DNA of 64,000 nt from JAWSVE01 sp050633885 (lineage in GTDB: Bacteria > Pseudomonadota > Gammaproteobacteria > Pseudomonadales > Cellvibrionaceae): assembly GCA_050633885.1 (NCBI GenBank), contig JBOEHK010000002.1:124001-188000 (forward strand), written 5' to 3'. Positions 43,727-50,991 of this stretch are shown here, piece by piece (the stretch's first letter is position 1; every line of letters begins with the position of its first letter). The notes beneath the pieces are model-generated. The model saw nothing but the letters and a program-made list of their open reading frames with translations, had not been told where the DNA came from and made no database searches. A program made the position numbers and the translations under genes.

Positions 43727-44560
43727 ATGAAACAGTATTTAGAATTAATGCGTCATGTTCGAGATAACGGTGCAGAAAAAGGTGATAGAACCGGAACCGG
43801 TACAAAAAGTGTTTTTGGCTATCAAATGCGTTTTGATTTATCCGAGGGTTTTCCGTTAGTAACAACAAAAAAATGCCATTTAAAATCTATTGTTTATGAA
43901 TTGTTATGGTTTTTAAAAGGCGATACAAACACAAAATATTTGCGTGAAAACGGAGTGACAATTTGGGATGAATGGGCGACCGAAAATGGCGAATTAGGCC
44001 CTATTTATGGGTATCAATGGCGATCTTGGCCCTCCCCTAGTGGAGAAAAAATAGATCAACTGTCGCAATTGGTTGAGCAGATAAGATTGACGCCCAATTC
44101 ACGGCGATTAATCGTATCGGCATGGAACCCTGCACAGCTACCTGACGAAACAATTTCTCCTCAAGAGAATGTTGATCAAGGTTTGATGGCGTTAGCGCCT
44201 TGCCATACTTTCTTTCAGTTTTATGTGGCTGATGGAAAATTATCTTGTCAGTTATACCAAAGGAGTGCTGATATTTTTCTAGGTGTTCCTTTTAATATTG
44301 CTGGCTACTCACTGTTGACTATGATGATTGCACAGGTTGTTGGTTTGGAGCCTGGAGATTTTATTCATACTTTAGGCGACGCACATTTATATTCTAATCA
44401 TTCCGAGCAAGTAGAAAAGCAGTTAAAACGCTCACCGAAAAAACTTCCTTGCATGAAGATAAATCCCAACATTAATAACTTATTTGATTTTAAGTTCGAA
44501 GACTTTGAGCTGACAGGTTACGATCCTGATCCAGGTATTAGCGCTCCCGTGGCAGTATGA
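43727..44560 (+). CDS. thyA: thymidylate synthase
   Basis: The frame opens at TTG 43709, but ATG 43727 gives the standard start MKQYLELMRHVRDNG (277 residues). Motifs: DRTGTGTKSVFGYQMRFDL, the folate/dUMP region WDEWATENGELGPIYGYQWR, the catalytic Cys in MALAPCHTFFQFYV and RSADIFLGVPFNIAGYSLLT. It makes dTMP from dUMP using methylene-tetrahydrofolate. folA, which regenerates tetrahydrofolate, follows after 77 bases, and lgt precedes it, a common order. Confidence 0.97.
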   Translation: MKQYLELMRHVRDNGAEKGDRTGTGTKSVFGYQMRFDLSEGFPLVTTKKCHLKSIVYELLWFLKGDTNTKYLRENGVTIWDEWATENGELGPIYGYQWRSWPSPSGEKIDQLSQLVEQIRLTPNSRRLIVSAWNPAQLPDETISPQENVDQGLMALAPCHTFFQFYVADGKLSCQLYQRSADIFLGVPFNIAGYSLLTMMIAQVVGLEPGDFIHTLGDAHLYSNHSEQVEKQLKRSPKKLPCMKINPNINNLFDFKFEDFELTGYDPDPGISAPVAV

Positions 44561-44637
44561 TTAAATGGATGTTCTTTCCTGTTTTTTTGATTGGAATGAA
44601 AAAAATATAAACATAGAATGAATCACTAGCGAGAAAT

Positions 44638-45162
44638 ATGAGGCTTTCATTAATAGTAGCGACAGATGAGAATTGGGCGATAGGTCTGGATAATAAAATG
44701 CCCTGGCATCTTCCGGCCGACTTAAAATATTTCAAAAAAATGACAATGAGCAAACCCATTATCATGGGGCGAAAAACATTTGAGTCGATCGGAAAGGCGT
44801 TGCCAGGAAGAAAAAATATTGTCGTTACCCGAAAAAAAAATTGGACCAGTGAAGGCGTTATTGTTGTTCACACATTTAACGATGCATTACAAATAGGCGC
44901 CAGTTTTGCGTTGAATGATAAGTCAGAAGAGGTTATGGTTATTGGCGGTGCGCAAATATATAACGAGGCGTTGCCAAAAGCGCAAAGAGTTTATTTGACG
45001 CGCATCCATGCTGAGTTTGTCGGGGATACTTTTTTTCCGGAACTGGATGAAAATGAGTGGAGTGAGGTAGAGCGGAATTTTAATAATGCAGACGCATCCA
45101 ATCATTACGACTATTCATTTATCGTGTTAGATCGCACCGCTAGTAACTACAGCCAAGATTAA
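44638..45162 (+). CDS. folA: dihydrofolate reductase
   Basis: 174 residues. MRLSLIVATDENWAIGLDN, the substrate-site MPWHLPADLKYFKK, the NADPH-site IIMGRKTFESIGKALPGRKN and VIGGAQIYNEALPKA are all typical of FolA. It reduces dihydrofolate made by ThyA. The last codons run into a 12-13 base tandem repeat that continues past the stop. Confidence 0.97.
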   Translation: MRLSLIVATDENWAIGLDNKMPWHLPADLKYFKKMTMSKPIIMGRKTFESIGKALPGRKNIVVTRKKNWTSEGVIVVHTFNDALQIGASFALNDKSEEVMVIGGAQIYNEALPKAQRVYLTRIHAEFVGDTFFPELDENEWSEVERNFNNADASNHYDYSFIVLDRTASNYSQD

Positions 45163-45235
45163 CAACCAAGATCAACAACAAAAGTAACAACAAAAGTAAC
45201 AGCAAAAGTAACAGCAAAAGTAACAAAAAGTAACG
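45155..45235. repeat. seven-unit degenerate tandem repeat at the folA 3' end
   Basis: Units start at 45155 and 45168 (13 bases: AAGATTAACAACC, AAGATCAACAACA), then 45181, 45193 and 45205 (12 bases: AAAGTAACAACA, then AAAGTAACAGCA twice), 45217 (10 bases) and 45227 (9 bases, AAAGTAACG). The first unit contains the folA stop codon. The array reads as repeated slippage or duplication. Confidence 0.85.
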
Positions 45236-45530
45236 TTTTTTGTGGGGGCTAAGTGCCCACTAATCATCACAGGATGTAAGATAAGTTATTGTTATCGAAC
45301 ATTCTTTGAATGTTTATAGGGTGTTTTGATGATTGTTACTTCAATACACGCTAAAAACTAAGCACTTACAAACCATTGAATGTTCGGTTTAGCTATTATT
45401 AAATGTCGCGCTCTTAACAGACGCCATTTTATATTTTTAACAATCATTTTTAGAACCCGGTACCAATTCAGTCAGTCTAAATGCATGCTGGTTTGGTCTC
45501 CGATATGTAAGAACCCAAATTGGGGGAGCT
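45236..45530. other. region upstream of the TonB2-like operon with an inverted repeat
   Basis: 295 bases. AACATTC (45298-45304) and GAATGTT (45308-45314) form a perfect seven-base inverted repeat with a TTT spacer; the half-site TGAATGTT recurs near 45378 (TTGAATGTTCGG). This could be an operator. A GTGGG/CCCAC hairpin lies at 45242-45260. No clear Fur-box match was found. Confidence 0.5.
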
Positions 45531-46313
45531 ATGAAGATGCAACAAATCAGGGCCGTGGCATTGTCCACAGTACTGTCGGTCAGTGCTTTCATGGGAAGCG
45601 CCGTGCAGGCAGATCCAACGTTAGACAATATCCTTAGAGAAGGTCAAGCCATGACCAGTGCAGGTGTCACATCGCAGCGGCGAATTGACAAGCTGCAAGA
45701 TGAGACCGGCGATATCTACCAAGAATTTAAAACCGTCAATAAAGAGATTGATGGCTTGAGAGTTTATAATCGCCAGTTGCAGAAGCAGATTGACAATCAA
45801 TTAGTAGTTCTCAATGAGCTCACTAAGTCGATCGATAGCGTTACCATTCGTGAGCGTCAAATGCAGCCTCTTATTCTCAAAATGCTTGATTCGTTAGAGC
45901 AGTTTGTTGAATTGGATGTGCCGTTTCTTGAAGATGAAAGAAGTGAGCGTGTTGCAAAATTATATGATATTCAAGACCGAGCTGATGTCACAGTGGCAGA
46001 GAAATTCCGACAAGTGTTAGAAGCTTATAAGATTGAATCTGAATATGGCCGCAATGCGTTAGTTTATGAAGATACGTTAGAGATTGCCGGTTCGAATCTT
46101 GAAGTTAACATGTTGATGGTTGGACGTGTTGCTCTTGTATATCAAACAAAAGACAAGCAGCAATCGGGTGTTTGGGATAAAACTCAGCGTGCATGGGTTG
46201 AATTAAGTCCAGGTGAGTACGCTAATGCTATATCTAACGCGATTAAGGTTACCCAAGGTGGCGTGCCAGATATGATGAAATTACCCATCTCAGCTCCGGA
46301 GGCAGCGCAATGA
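45531..46313 (+). CDS. DUF3450 periplasmic coiled-coil protein of the TonB2-like operon
   Basis: 260 residues from 45531; the ATG six bases later (45537) is better spaced from the GGGGGAG site and may be the true start. The signal peptide ends near AVQA. The body is a coiled coil (DKLQDETGDIYQEFKTVNKE, IDNQLVVLNELTKSIDSV) and a conserved C-terminal part (YQTKDKQQSGVWDKTQRAWV). DUF3450 proteins head operons with two ExbB-like genes, ExbD and TonB. The role is probably to support energy transfer to the outer membrane. Its stop overlaps the next gene's start. Confidence 0.9.
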   Translation: MKMQQIRAVALSTVLSVSAFMGSAVQADPTLDNILREGQAMTSAGVTSQRRIDKLQDETGDIYQEFKTVNKEIDGLRVYNRQLQKQIDNQLVVLNELTKSIDSVTIRERQMQPLILKMLDSLEQFVELDVPFLEDERSERVAKLYDIQDRADVTVAEKFRQVLEAYKIESEYGRNALVYEDTLEIAGSNLEVNMLMVGRVALVYQTKDKQQSGVWDKTQRAWVELSPGEYANAISNAIKVTQGGVPDMMKLPISAPEAAQ

Positions 46314-47698
46314 AAATGAATTTGATAAAGCATTGTTTGGTTGGCGCTGCATTAAGTGTCTTTGTTGCTGGGACAGCTGTTGCTCAAGAGCAGCCTAAAG
46401 CTCAGTCGCTTGATCAATTGCTTCGCATGGTTAAGCAAAATAAAATTTTAGAATCTAACGAGCATAAAAAGCGTGAAGCTGATTTTCGTCGAGAAAAATC
46501 CAATCAGCAATCGGCTCTAAATAAAGCAAAGCAAACAAAAGTTGCTGAAGAGCGTCGTTCTGTTGAGCTGGAGAAAAAATACGAAGATCAAGAGCGCTTG
46601 GTTCAAGAGAAGCGTGAGCAGTTACAAACGCGTCTAGGTAGCCTCGATGAGTTGTTTGGTCATTTAACTTCTCAGGCGGGTGACACTCGTGTCACTTTAG
46701 AGACTTCAATTGTCTCAGCTCAGCCAGGTTTAAATAATCGTGCAGAATTTCTTGATAAGTTAATTGAGAAAATGAATAGTGCGGTACAAATACCTGAGTT
46801 AGAAGAAATCGAGCAACTTTGGTATGAAATGCAGCGCGAAGCGATTGAAAGTAGTCGTGTCGTTAAATTTTCTGCGCCAGTTGTGACAAATGATGGCCAA
46901 GAGGTAGAAAAGACAGTTGTTCGTGTTGGTAACTACAACCTTATCGCAGCTGACGGAACGTACCTCTACAAGACAGAGCAAGGCAAAATAGCGGAGCTTC
47001 CTCGTCAACCTCAAGGTGGCCAAGTTGGAGATGCGTCAAGTCTAGCTGATGCTGGTTCTGGTTTTGTCAAAGTGGGTATCGACCCTACAGGTGCTAAAGG
47101 CGGCTCTTTCCTTCAAGCGATTATCAATTTACCCAGTTTGGTTGAGCAATGGCATCAAGGTGGCGCTATTGGTTATGCCATTACAGGCTTAGGTGCGTTT
47201 GCATTGTTGCTCGCTATCTTTAGATTGTTGGCGCTATCTGCAACAGGTGCGAAAGTATCTGCTCAACTTAAAGCTAAGAAAGCTAATCCAAATAACCCGC
47301 TTGGTCGTGTTGTTAAAGTGGCTGAAGAAAATCCTGGTATCGATACAGAATCTCTTGAGTTGAAGTTGGAAGAGGCGATATTAAAAGAGCGTCCTTCTAT
47401 TGAAAGTGGTCTCAACCTGCTAAAAGTTATCTACATGATTGCTCCTTTGATGGGTCTTTTAGGTACTGTTGGCGGTATGATCCAAACTTTCCAAGCGATT
47501 ACCATCTACGGAACCGGTGACCCTTCTACCATGGCAAGCGGTATTTCTGCTGCACTTGTAACCACCATGCTTGGTCTTATTGTTGCGATTCCAACTATGC
47601 TGCTTTATACCATTGTGAGCGGTCGTTCAAAGAGAATATTGCATGTTCTTGATGAGCAAAGTGCAGGAATTGTTGCCCAGAATTCTGAGCGATCATAA
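46310..47698 (+). CDS. TtpC-like long MotA/TolQ/ExbB proton-channel protein
   Basis: 462 residues; GGAGG seven bases upstream. A signal peptide (cleavage near AVAQ, residue about 25) is followed by a periplasmic coiled coil (about 45-120, Lys/Glu/Arg-rich) that ordinary ExbB lacks. The C-terminal third is the TolQ/ExbB domain with three membrane helices: AIGYAITGLGAFALLLAIFR, then YMIAPLMGLLGTVGGMIQTF and MASGISAALVTTMLGLIVAI. This is the layout of Vibrio TtpC, an extra part of TonB2 systems. It is coupled to the DUF3450 gene and precedes exbB by 12 bases. Confidence 0.92.
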   Translation: MKMNLIKHCLVGAALSVFVAGTAVAQEQPKAQSLDQLLRMVKQNKILESNEHKKREADFRREKSNQQSALNKAKQTKVAEERRSVELEKKYEDQERLVQEKREQLQTRLGSLDELFGHLTSQAGDTRVTLETSIVSAQPGLNNRAEFLDKLIEKMNSAVQIPELEEIEQLWYEMQREAIESSRVVKFSAPVVTNDGQEVEKTVVRVGNYNLIAADGTYLYKTEQGKIAELPRQPQGGQVGDASSLADAGSGFVKVGIDPTGAKGGSFLQAIINLPSLVEQWHQGGAIGYAITGLGAFALLLAIFRLLALSATGAKVSAQLKAKKANPNNPLGRVVKVAEENPGIDTESLELKLEEAILKERPSIESGLNLLKVIYMIAPLMGLLGTVGGMIQTFQAITIYGTGDPSTMASGISAALVTTMLGLIVAIPTMLLYTIVSGRSKRILHVLDEQSAGIVAQNSERS

Positions 47699-47710
47699 GG
47701 AGAAAGTTAG

Positions 47711-48241
47711 ATGCTCCTTCAGTTTCAAGAACTACTAGAGTCGCTAAGAGCCTTTATGGCGTCAGGCGGGCCTATCTTGATCGCGATTGCAATACTGGTC
47801 TTCATTATGTGGACTCTTATCTTTGAACGCGCTTGGTATTTTCGCGGCGGATTACGTCGCGATGTGAAGAATGCGATTGATAGTTGGGAGTCTCGGTCAG
47901 AACGTAAATCTTGGTTTGCGCATAAAATTCGCGACAAAATTATTTCTGAAGTCTCCATTAAGGTAAATCAAAACTTACCTTTAGTGGCAACATGTGTAGC
48001 GCTGTGTCCTTTCCTTGGCTTATTGGGAACGGTATATGGAATGATCGAAGTATTCCAAGTACTTGGCTATACCGGTGGTGGTGATGCGCGTTCGATGGCT
48101 GGAGGTGTTTCAAAAGCAACTATTCCAACCATGGCGGGCATGGTTGCAGCTATCTCGGGTGTCTTTGGTAATACATGGATCACTCGAACAGCTGAACGTG
48201 AAAATCAGTTGCTTGAAGATCATCTCACCATGGATCACTGA
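47711..48241 (+). CDS. exbB: ExbB-type proton-channel protein (TonB2 system)
   Basis: 176 residues. Three membrane helices: ILIAIAILVFIMWTLIFERA, LVATCVALCPFLGLLGTVYG and TIPTMAGMVAAISGVFGNTW. The MotA/TolQ/ExbB signature GLLGTVYGMIEVFQVLG and the SMAGGVSKA segment are clear. With ExbD it uses the proton gradient to energise TonB. It lies directly after the long ExbB-like gene. A 164-base gap with a hairpin separates it from exbD, wider than elsewhere in the operon. Confidence 0.92.
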   Translation: MLLQFQELLESLRAFMASGGPILIAIAILVFIMWTLIFERAWYFRGGLRRDVKNAIDSWESRSERKSWFAHKIRDKIISEVSIKVNQNLPLVATCVALCPFLGLLGTVYGMIEVFQVLGYTGGGDARSMAGGVSKATIPTMAGMVAAISGVFGNTWITRTAERENQLLEDHLTMDH

Positions 48242-48244
48242 TAT

Positions 48245-48301
48245 CGCTAGACACTTATACTGTTAGACACCGATACCGCTAGAAAAGGTATCGCCAGAAA
48301 A
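48245..48301 (+). repeat. four degenerate 15-16 base repeats with hairpin between exbB and exbD
   Basis: TAGACAC-like cores begin at 48248, 48264 and 48280 (16-base steps) and 48295 (15 bases): TAGACAC, TAGACAC, TAGAAAA, CAGAAAA. Within them CGATACC (48271-48277) and GGTATCG (48287-48293) form a seven-pair hairpin with a nine-base loop. No T-run follows. The site could tune the ratio of exbB to exbD messages by processing or stability. Confidence 0.6.
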
Positions 48302-48405
48302 TAAGATATAAGATAAATGAATTAGTAAATTGGACAATTAATGCTGGGGTATTTAGCTATGCACCAGTTCTAATATAAACGACCAATCTATTTTAGAGAC
48401 AGAAC

Positions 48406-48807
48406 ATGAGCAGGAAAAAACAAAGACAAGAAGAAGAAAGTGCAATTGACGTAACGCCAATGCTCGACGTTGTATTTATTATGTTGATCTTCTTCATCGT
48501 CACATCAGTATTCATTAAAGAAGCTGGTATCGATGTTAATCGTCCAGATGCAACAACAGCTGATTCCAAGGATAACGTCAGTATCCTAGTGGCAATTAGC
48601 CCAAATAACGAAATATGGATTGATAAGCGTCGGGTTGATGTTCGAGCTGTTAAATCTGTGATTGAGCGCTTAAGAGCGGAAAATCCAGAGGGCGGAGTCG
48701 TTATTCAAGCTGACAATGAGGCAAATGTAAAAACCCTTACGGCTGTAGCCGATGCTGCACGTGATTTGGGTATTTATGATGTCTCTATTTCAACAGACGA
48801 GAGCTAG
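48406..48807 (+). CDS. exbD: ExbD/TolR-family biopolymer transporter (TonB2 system)
   Basis: 133 residues. A short cytoplasmic start (MSRKKQRQEEESAIDVTPML) leads into one membrane helix (DVVFIMLIFFIVTSVFI) with the proton-relay Asp in the D.TPMLDVVF motif, followed by a periplasmic domain (VISERLR-like helix, GGVVIQADNEANVKTLT). This is the standard ExbD form. It pairs with ExbB to power TonB. tonB starts seven bases after its stop. Confidence 0.94.
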   Translation: MSRKKQRQEEESAIDVTPMLDVVFIMLIFFIVTSVFIKEAGIDVNRPDATTADSKDNVSILVAISPNNEIWIDKRRVDVRAVKSVIERLRAENPEGGVVIQADNEANVKTLTAVADAARDLGIYDVSISTDES

Positions 48808-48813
48808 TTCGTT

Positions 48814-49416
48814 ATGAAGTTTTCAAGACTGATCGTTGCAAGTCTATTTGCGGCAATAACCACAGCAGTTTTGATTGTGGTTATGTTTAAGCTTGTCGAT
48901 AAAGATTGGGATGAGCCGGACGACAAAAAACAAATCAAGTTATCTGCTTTCAATGAGCCTCCTGCTGAGATTGAGACTCAATATGATACCTCAAAGCCAG
49001 ATAAGCCCGAAGAAGTAGAGAGTCCTCCAGATGTTCCGGAGCCAGAATTCGATGCTCCGGATGTAACTGCCGATGCTGTTAATATTGCACAGCCGACTTT
49101 AGACAGTAATGTCGATGTCGCAATAGGAAGTTTCAGTTCAGATGGGGAATATCTTCCGATTGTCAGGGTAGAGCCAATATACCCCACTCGGGCTGCGAGT
49201 CGTGGAATCGAAGGCTGGGCCGTTGTTGAATTTACAGTGACAACTAATGGTTCTGTAAGAGACCCTGTGGTTGTATCTTCAGAGCCTGCCAATATTTGGA
49301 ATAGAGCTGTTCAGCGTGCTGTTCTAAAGTGGAAGTTTAAGCCAAGAGTTGTTGATGGCACTCCTGTGGAAGTTCCTGGAGTTCAGACTAAGCTTACATT
49401 TAATCTAGCAAAATAA
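48814..49416 (+). CDS. tonB: TonB-family energy transducer
   Basis: 200 residues. One N-terminal membrane helix (about 7-27, VASLFAAITTAVLIVVMFKL), a Pro/Glu/Asp-rich spacer (about 45-95, PDKPEEVESPPDVPEPEFD) and a C-terminal TonB domain (about 115-198: IYPTRAASRGIEGWAVVEF, AVLKWKFKPRVVDG). The short spacer is typical of TonB2-type proteins rather than E. coli TonB. It contacts outer-membrane receptors to drive uptake of siderophores, sugars or vitamins. No TonB-dependent receptor gene is in the window. Confidence 0.94.
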   Translation: MKFSRLIVASLFAAITTAVLIVVMFKLVDKDWDEPDDKKQIKLSAFNEPPAEIETQYDTSKPDKPEEVESPPDVPEPEFDAPDVTADAVNIAQPTLDSNVDVAIGSFSSDGEYLPIVRVEPIYPTRAASRGIEGWAVVEFTVTTNGSVRDPVVVSSEPANIWNRAVQRAVLKWKFKPRVVDGTPVEVPGVQTKLTFNLAK

Positions 49417-49493
49417 TATCTGATTGAATTCGTTTTGTGGTTTTCATTTAATCAATCAAAACAAAAGAAGTAATCAAAGAGGTGAGGTGAAAC

Positions 49494-50843
49494 ATGACCA
49501 CACAAAGAAAAATATTTCGTTCATTAGCTTCAGCACTTTTTGTCATTCCCGTTTTGGTGTTGACCCCAATTGAAAGCGTCAGTGTTTTTAATTCCGATTT
49601 GGCAATGAATTTAAAATCGGTCAGTGCTCAAGAACAAAATAAAGAGCCTCAAAGAACGCGCCGAGCAATGGCCATTTCTGAATCGGTTAATAAGCGTTTA
49701 GCTAAAGTGAGTGCTTTATTGAATCCTGAAGATGAAAAGGCAAAACCCAATCTTCGCGGGGCATTAGCCGAAGCAAAAGCGATTAATACAGGAAAATGGA
49801 ACGAGTACGAAAAAGCCCAGCTCTATAACATGATGGGTGGCATCTATGTTCAAATGGAAAACTATCCTGAGGCCATTCGTAATTATAAAAAGTTTGTTGA
49901 AACGCCAAGCGTTCCTCCGGCAAACCAGTTAAATGTGTCTTATTATCTTGCACAGCTTTACCTTGCAACTGAAAATTATAAGCAAGCAATTAGATTGTTT
50001 GAAGATTATATTAAGCGTTCAGAAATCGTGGGTGCAGATCATTATTATAAATTAGGTCAAGCGTATTATATGGATGGTAATTTAAACCGTTCTTTGCCTA
50101 ATATTGATAAAGCTGTTCAGATGTATGAAAGCTCTGATCGAATCCCGCCAGAGGGTTTATATCAGTATCAAATGTCTTTGTACCACGGAAAAGAAAACTA
50201 CAAAAAAGTGGTTACTGTTTTAGAAAAAATGGTTCGTCACTATCCAAAGGTAAACCATTGGAGAACATTAGCATCAATGTATGGAGCTTCTGGTCGACCT
50301 AAAGATCAACTTCATGCATACGATACAATCTACCTGATGGGTGGCCTGACCAAAGAAAAAGAATTGCGACTGCTAGCAAGTCTCTATTTAGAAAATGAGT
50401 ATCCCTATAAGGCAGCAAAAATCTTGCAAAAAGGTTTTGCTGATAAAGTGATCGAAGCAACATCAAAAAATTTAGAGTTGTTAGGCGTTTCTTGGAGTAT
50501 TGCAAAAGAGCAGGACAAATCAATTCCTGTCATGGAGCAAGCAGCGAGTAAGTCTAATGCAGGCGATCTTTATGCACGATTGACTCAAATGTATCTCGGC
50601 AGTGATGATTACCAAAAAGCGGTAAATGCAGGATCAAAAGCGTTAAAAAGAAAGCTTAAGAAGCCGGCTTCCGTGCATTTTAATATGGCTGTTTCGTATT
50701 TTAATCTCAATAAATTTGACCAAGCTCTGGCTTCTTTGAGAGAGGCTAGAAAAGATAAGACAATGGCTTCTCAAGCGAATACATGGATTCGTTTAGTTGA
50801 AGGTGAAAAAGCGCGAGTAGCAAAACTAAATAATGCAGCTTAG
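49494..50843 (+). CDS. TPR-repeat periplasmic protein of the TonB2-like operon
   Basis: 449 residues; GAGGTGAG upstream. A signal-like N-terminus (to about residue 45, SVSAQEQ) precedes many tetratricopeptide repeats, e.g. AQLYNMMGGIYVQMENYPEA, YYLAQLYLATENYKQAIRLF, YYKLGQAYYMDGNLNRSLPN and ARLTQMYLGSDDYQKAVNAG. Proteins of this kind end TonB2-like operons in Shewanella and relatives and probably organise partners of the complex. It is closed by a strong terminator. Confidence 0.9.
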   Translation: MTTQRKIFRSLASALFVIPVLVLTPIESVSVFNSDLAMNLKSVSAQEQNKEPQRTRRAMAISESVNKRLAKVSALLNPEDEKAKPNLRGALAEAKAINTGKWNEYEKAQLYNMMGGIYVQMENYPEAIRNYKKFVETPSVPPANQLNVSYYLAQLYLATENYKQAIRLFEDYIKRSEIVGADHYYKLGQAYYMDGNLNRSLPNIDKAVQMYESSDRIPPEGLYQYQMSLYHGKENYKKVVTVLEKMVRHYPKVNHWRTLASMYGASGRPKDQLHAYDTIYLMGGLTKEKELRLLASLYLENEYPYKAAKILQKGFADKVIEATSKNLELLGVSWSIAKEQDKSIPVMEQAASKSNAGDLYARLTQMYLGSDDYQKAVNAGSKALKRKLKKPASVHFNMAVSYFNLNKFDQALASLREARKDKTMASQANTWIRLVEGEKARVAKLNNAA

Positions 50844-50887
50844 ACGACCGTAGGCGAGCATTTAGATTATCTTTCAAATCTAACATT

Positions 50888-50916
50888 AAAAAAGGGCTCT
50901 TACAGAGTCCTTTTTT
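50888..50916 (+). terminator. terminator of the TonB2-like operon
   Basis: AAAAAAGGGCTCT and AGAGTCCTTTTTT form a 13-pair stem (one G-U pair) with a three-base loop and a T-run. It lies 45 bases after the TPR gene and could also work on the other strand for ilvD, whose stop is at 50992. Confidence 0.92.
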
Positions 50917-50991
50917 GTGCAAGACAAGAAAAATAAGATTATTAATGAATAGTAGACGTTGTATCGGTTTGAGAAATTGTCTGTTAGTCAA

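Noticed and set aside
45155..45235. Tandem repeats read as a CRISPR array
   Set aside because: Units are 9-13 bases, contiguous and without spacers, and no cas gene is present.
45242..45260. GTGGG/CCCAC hairpin after folA as a terminator
   Set aside because: The T-run comes before the stem instead of after it, and there is none on the other strand.
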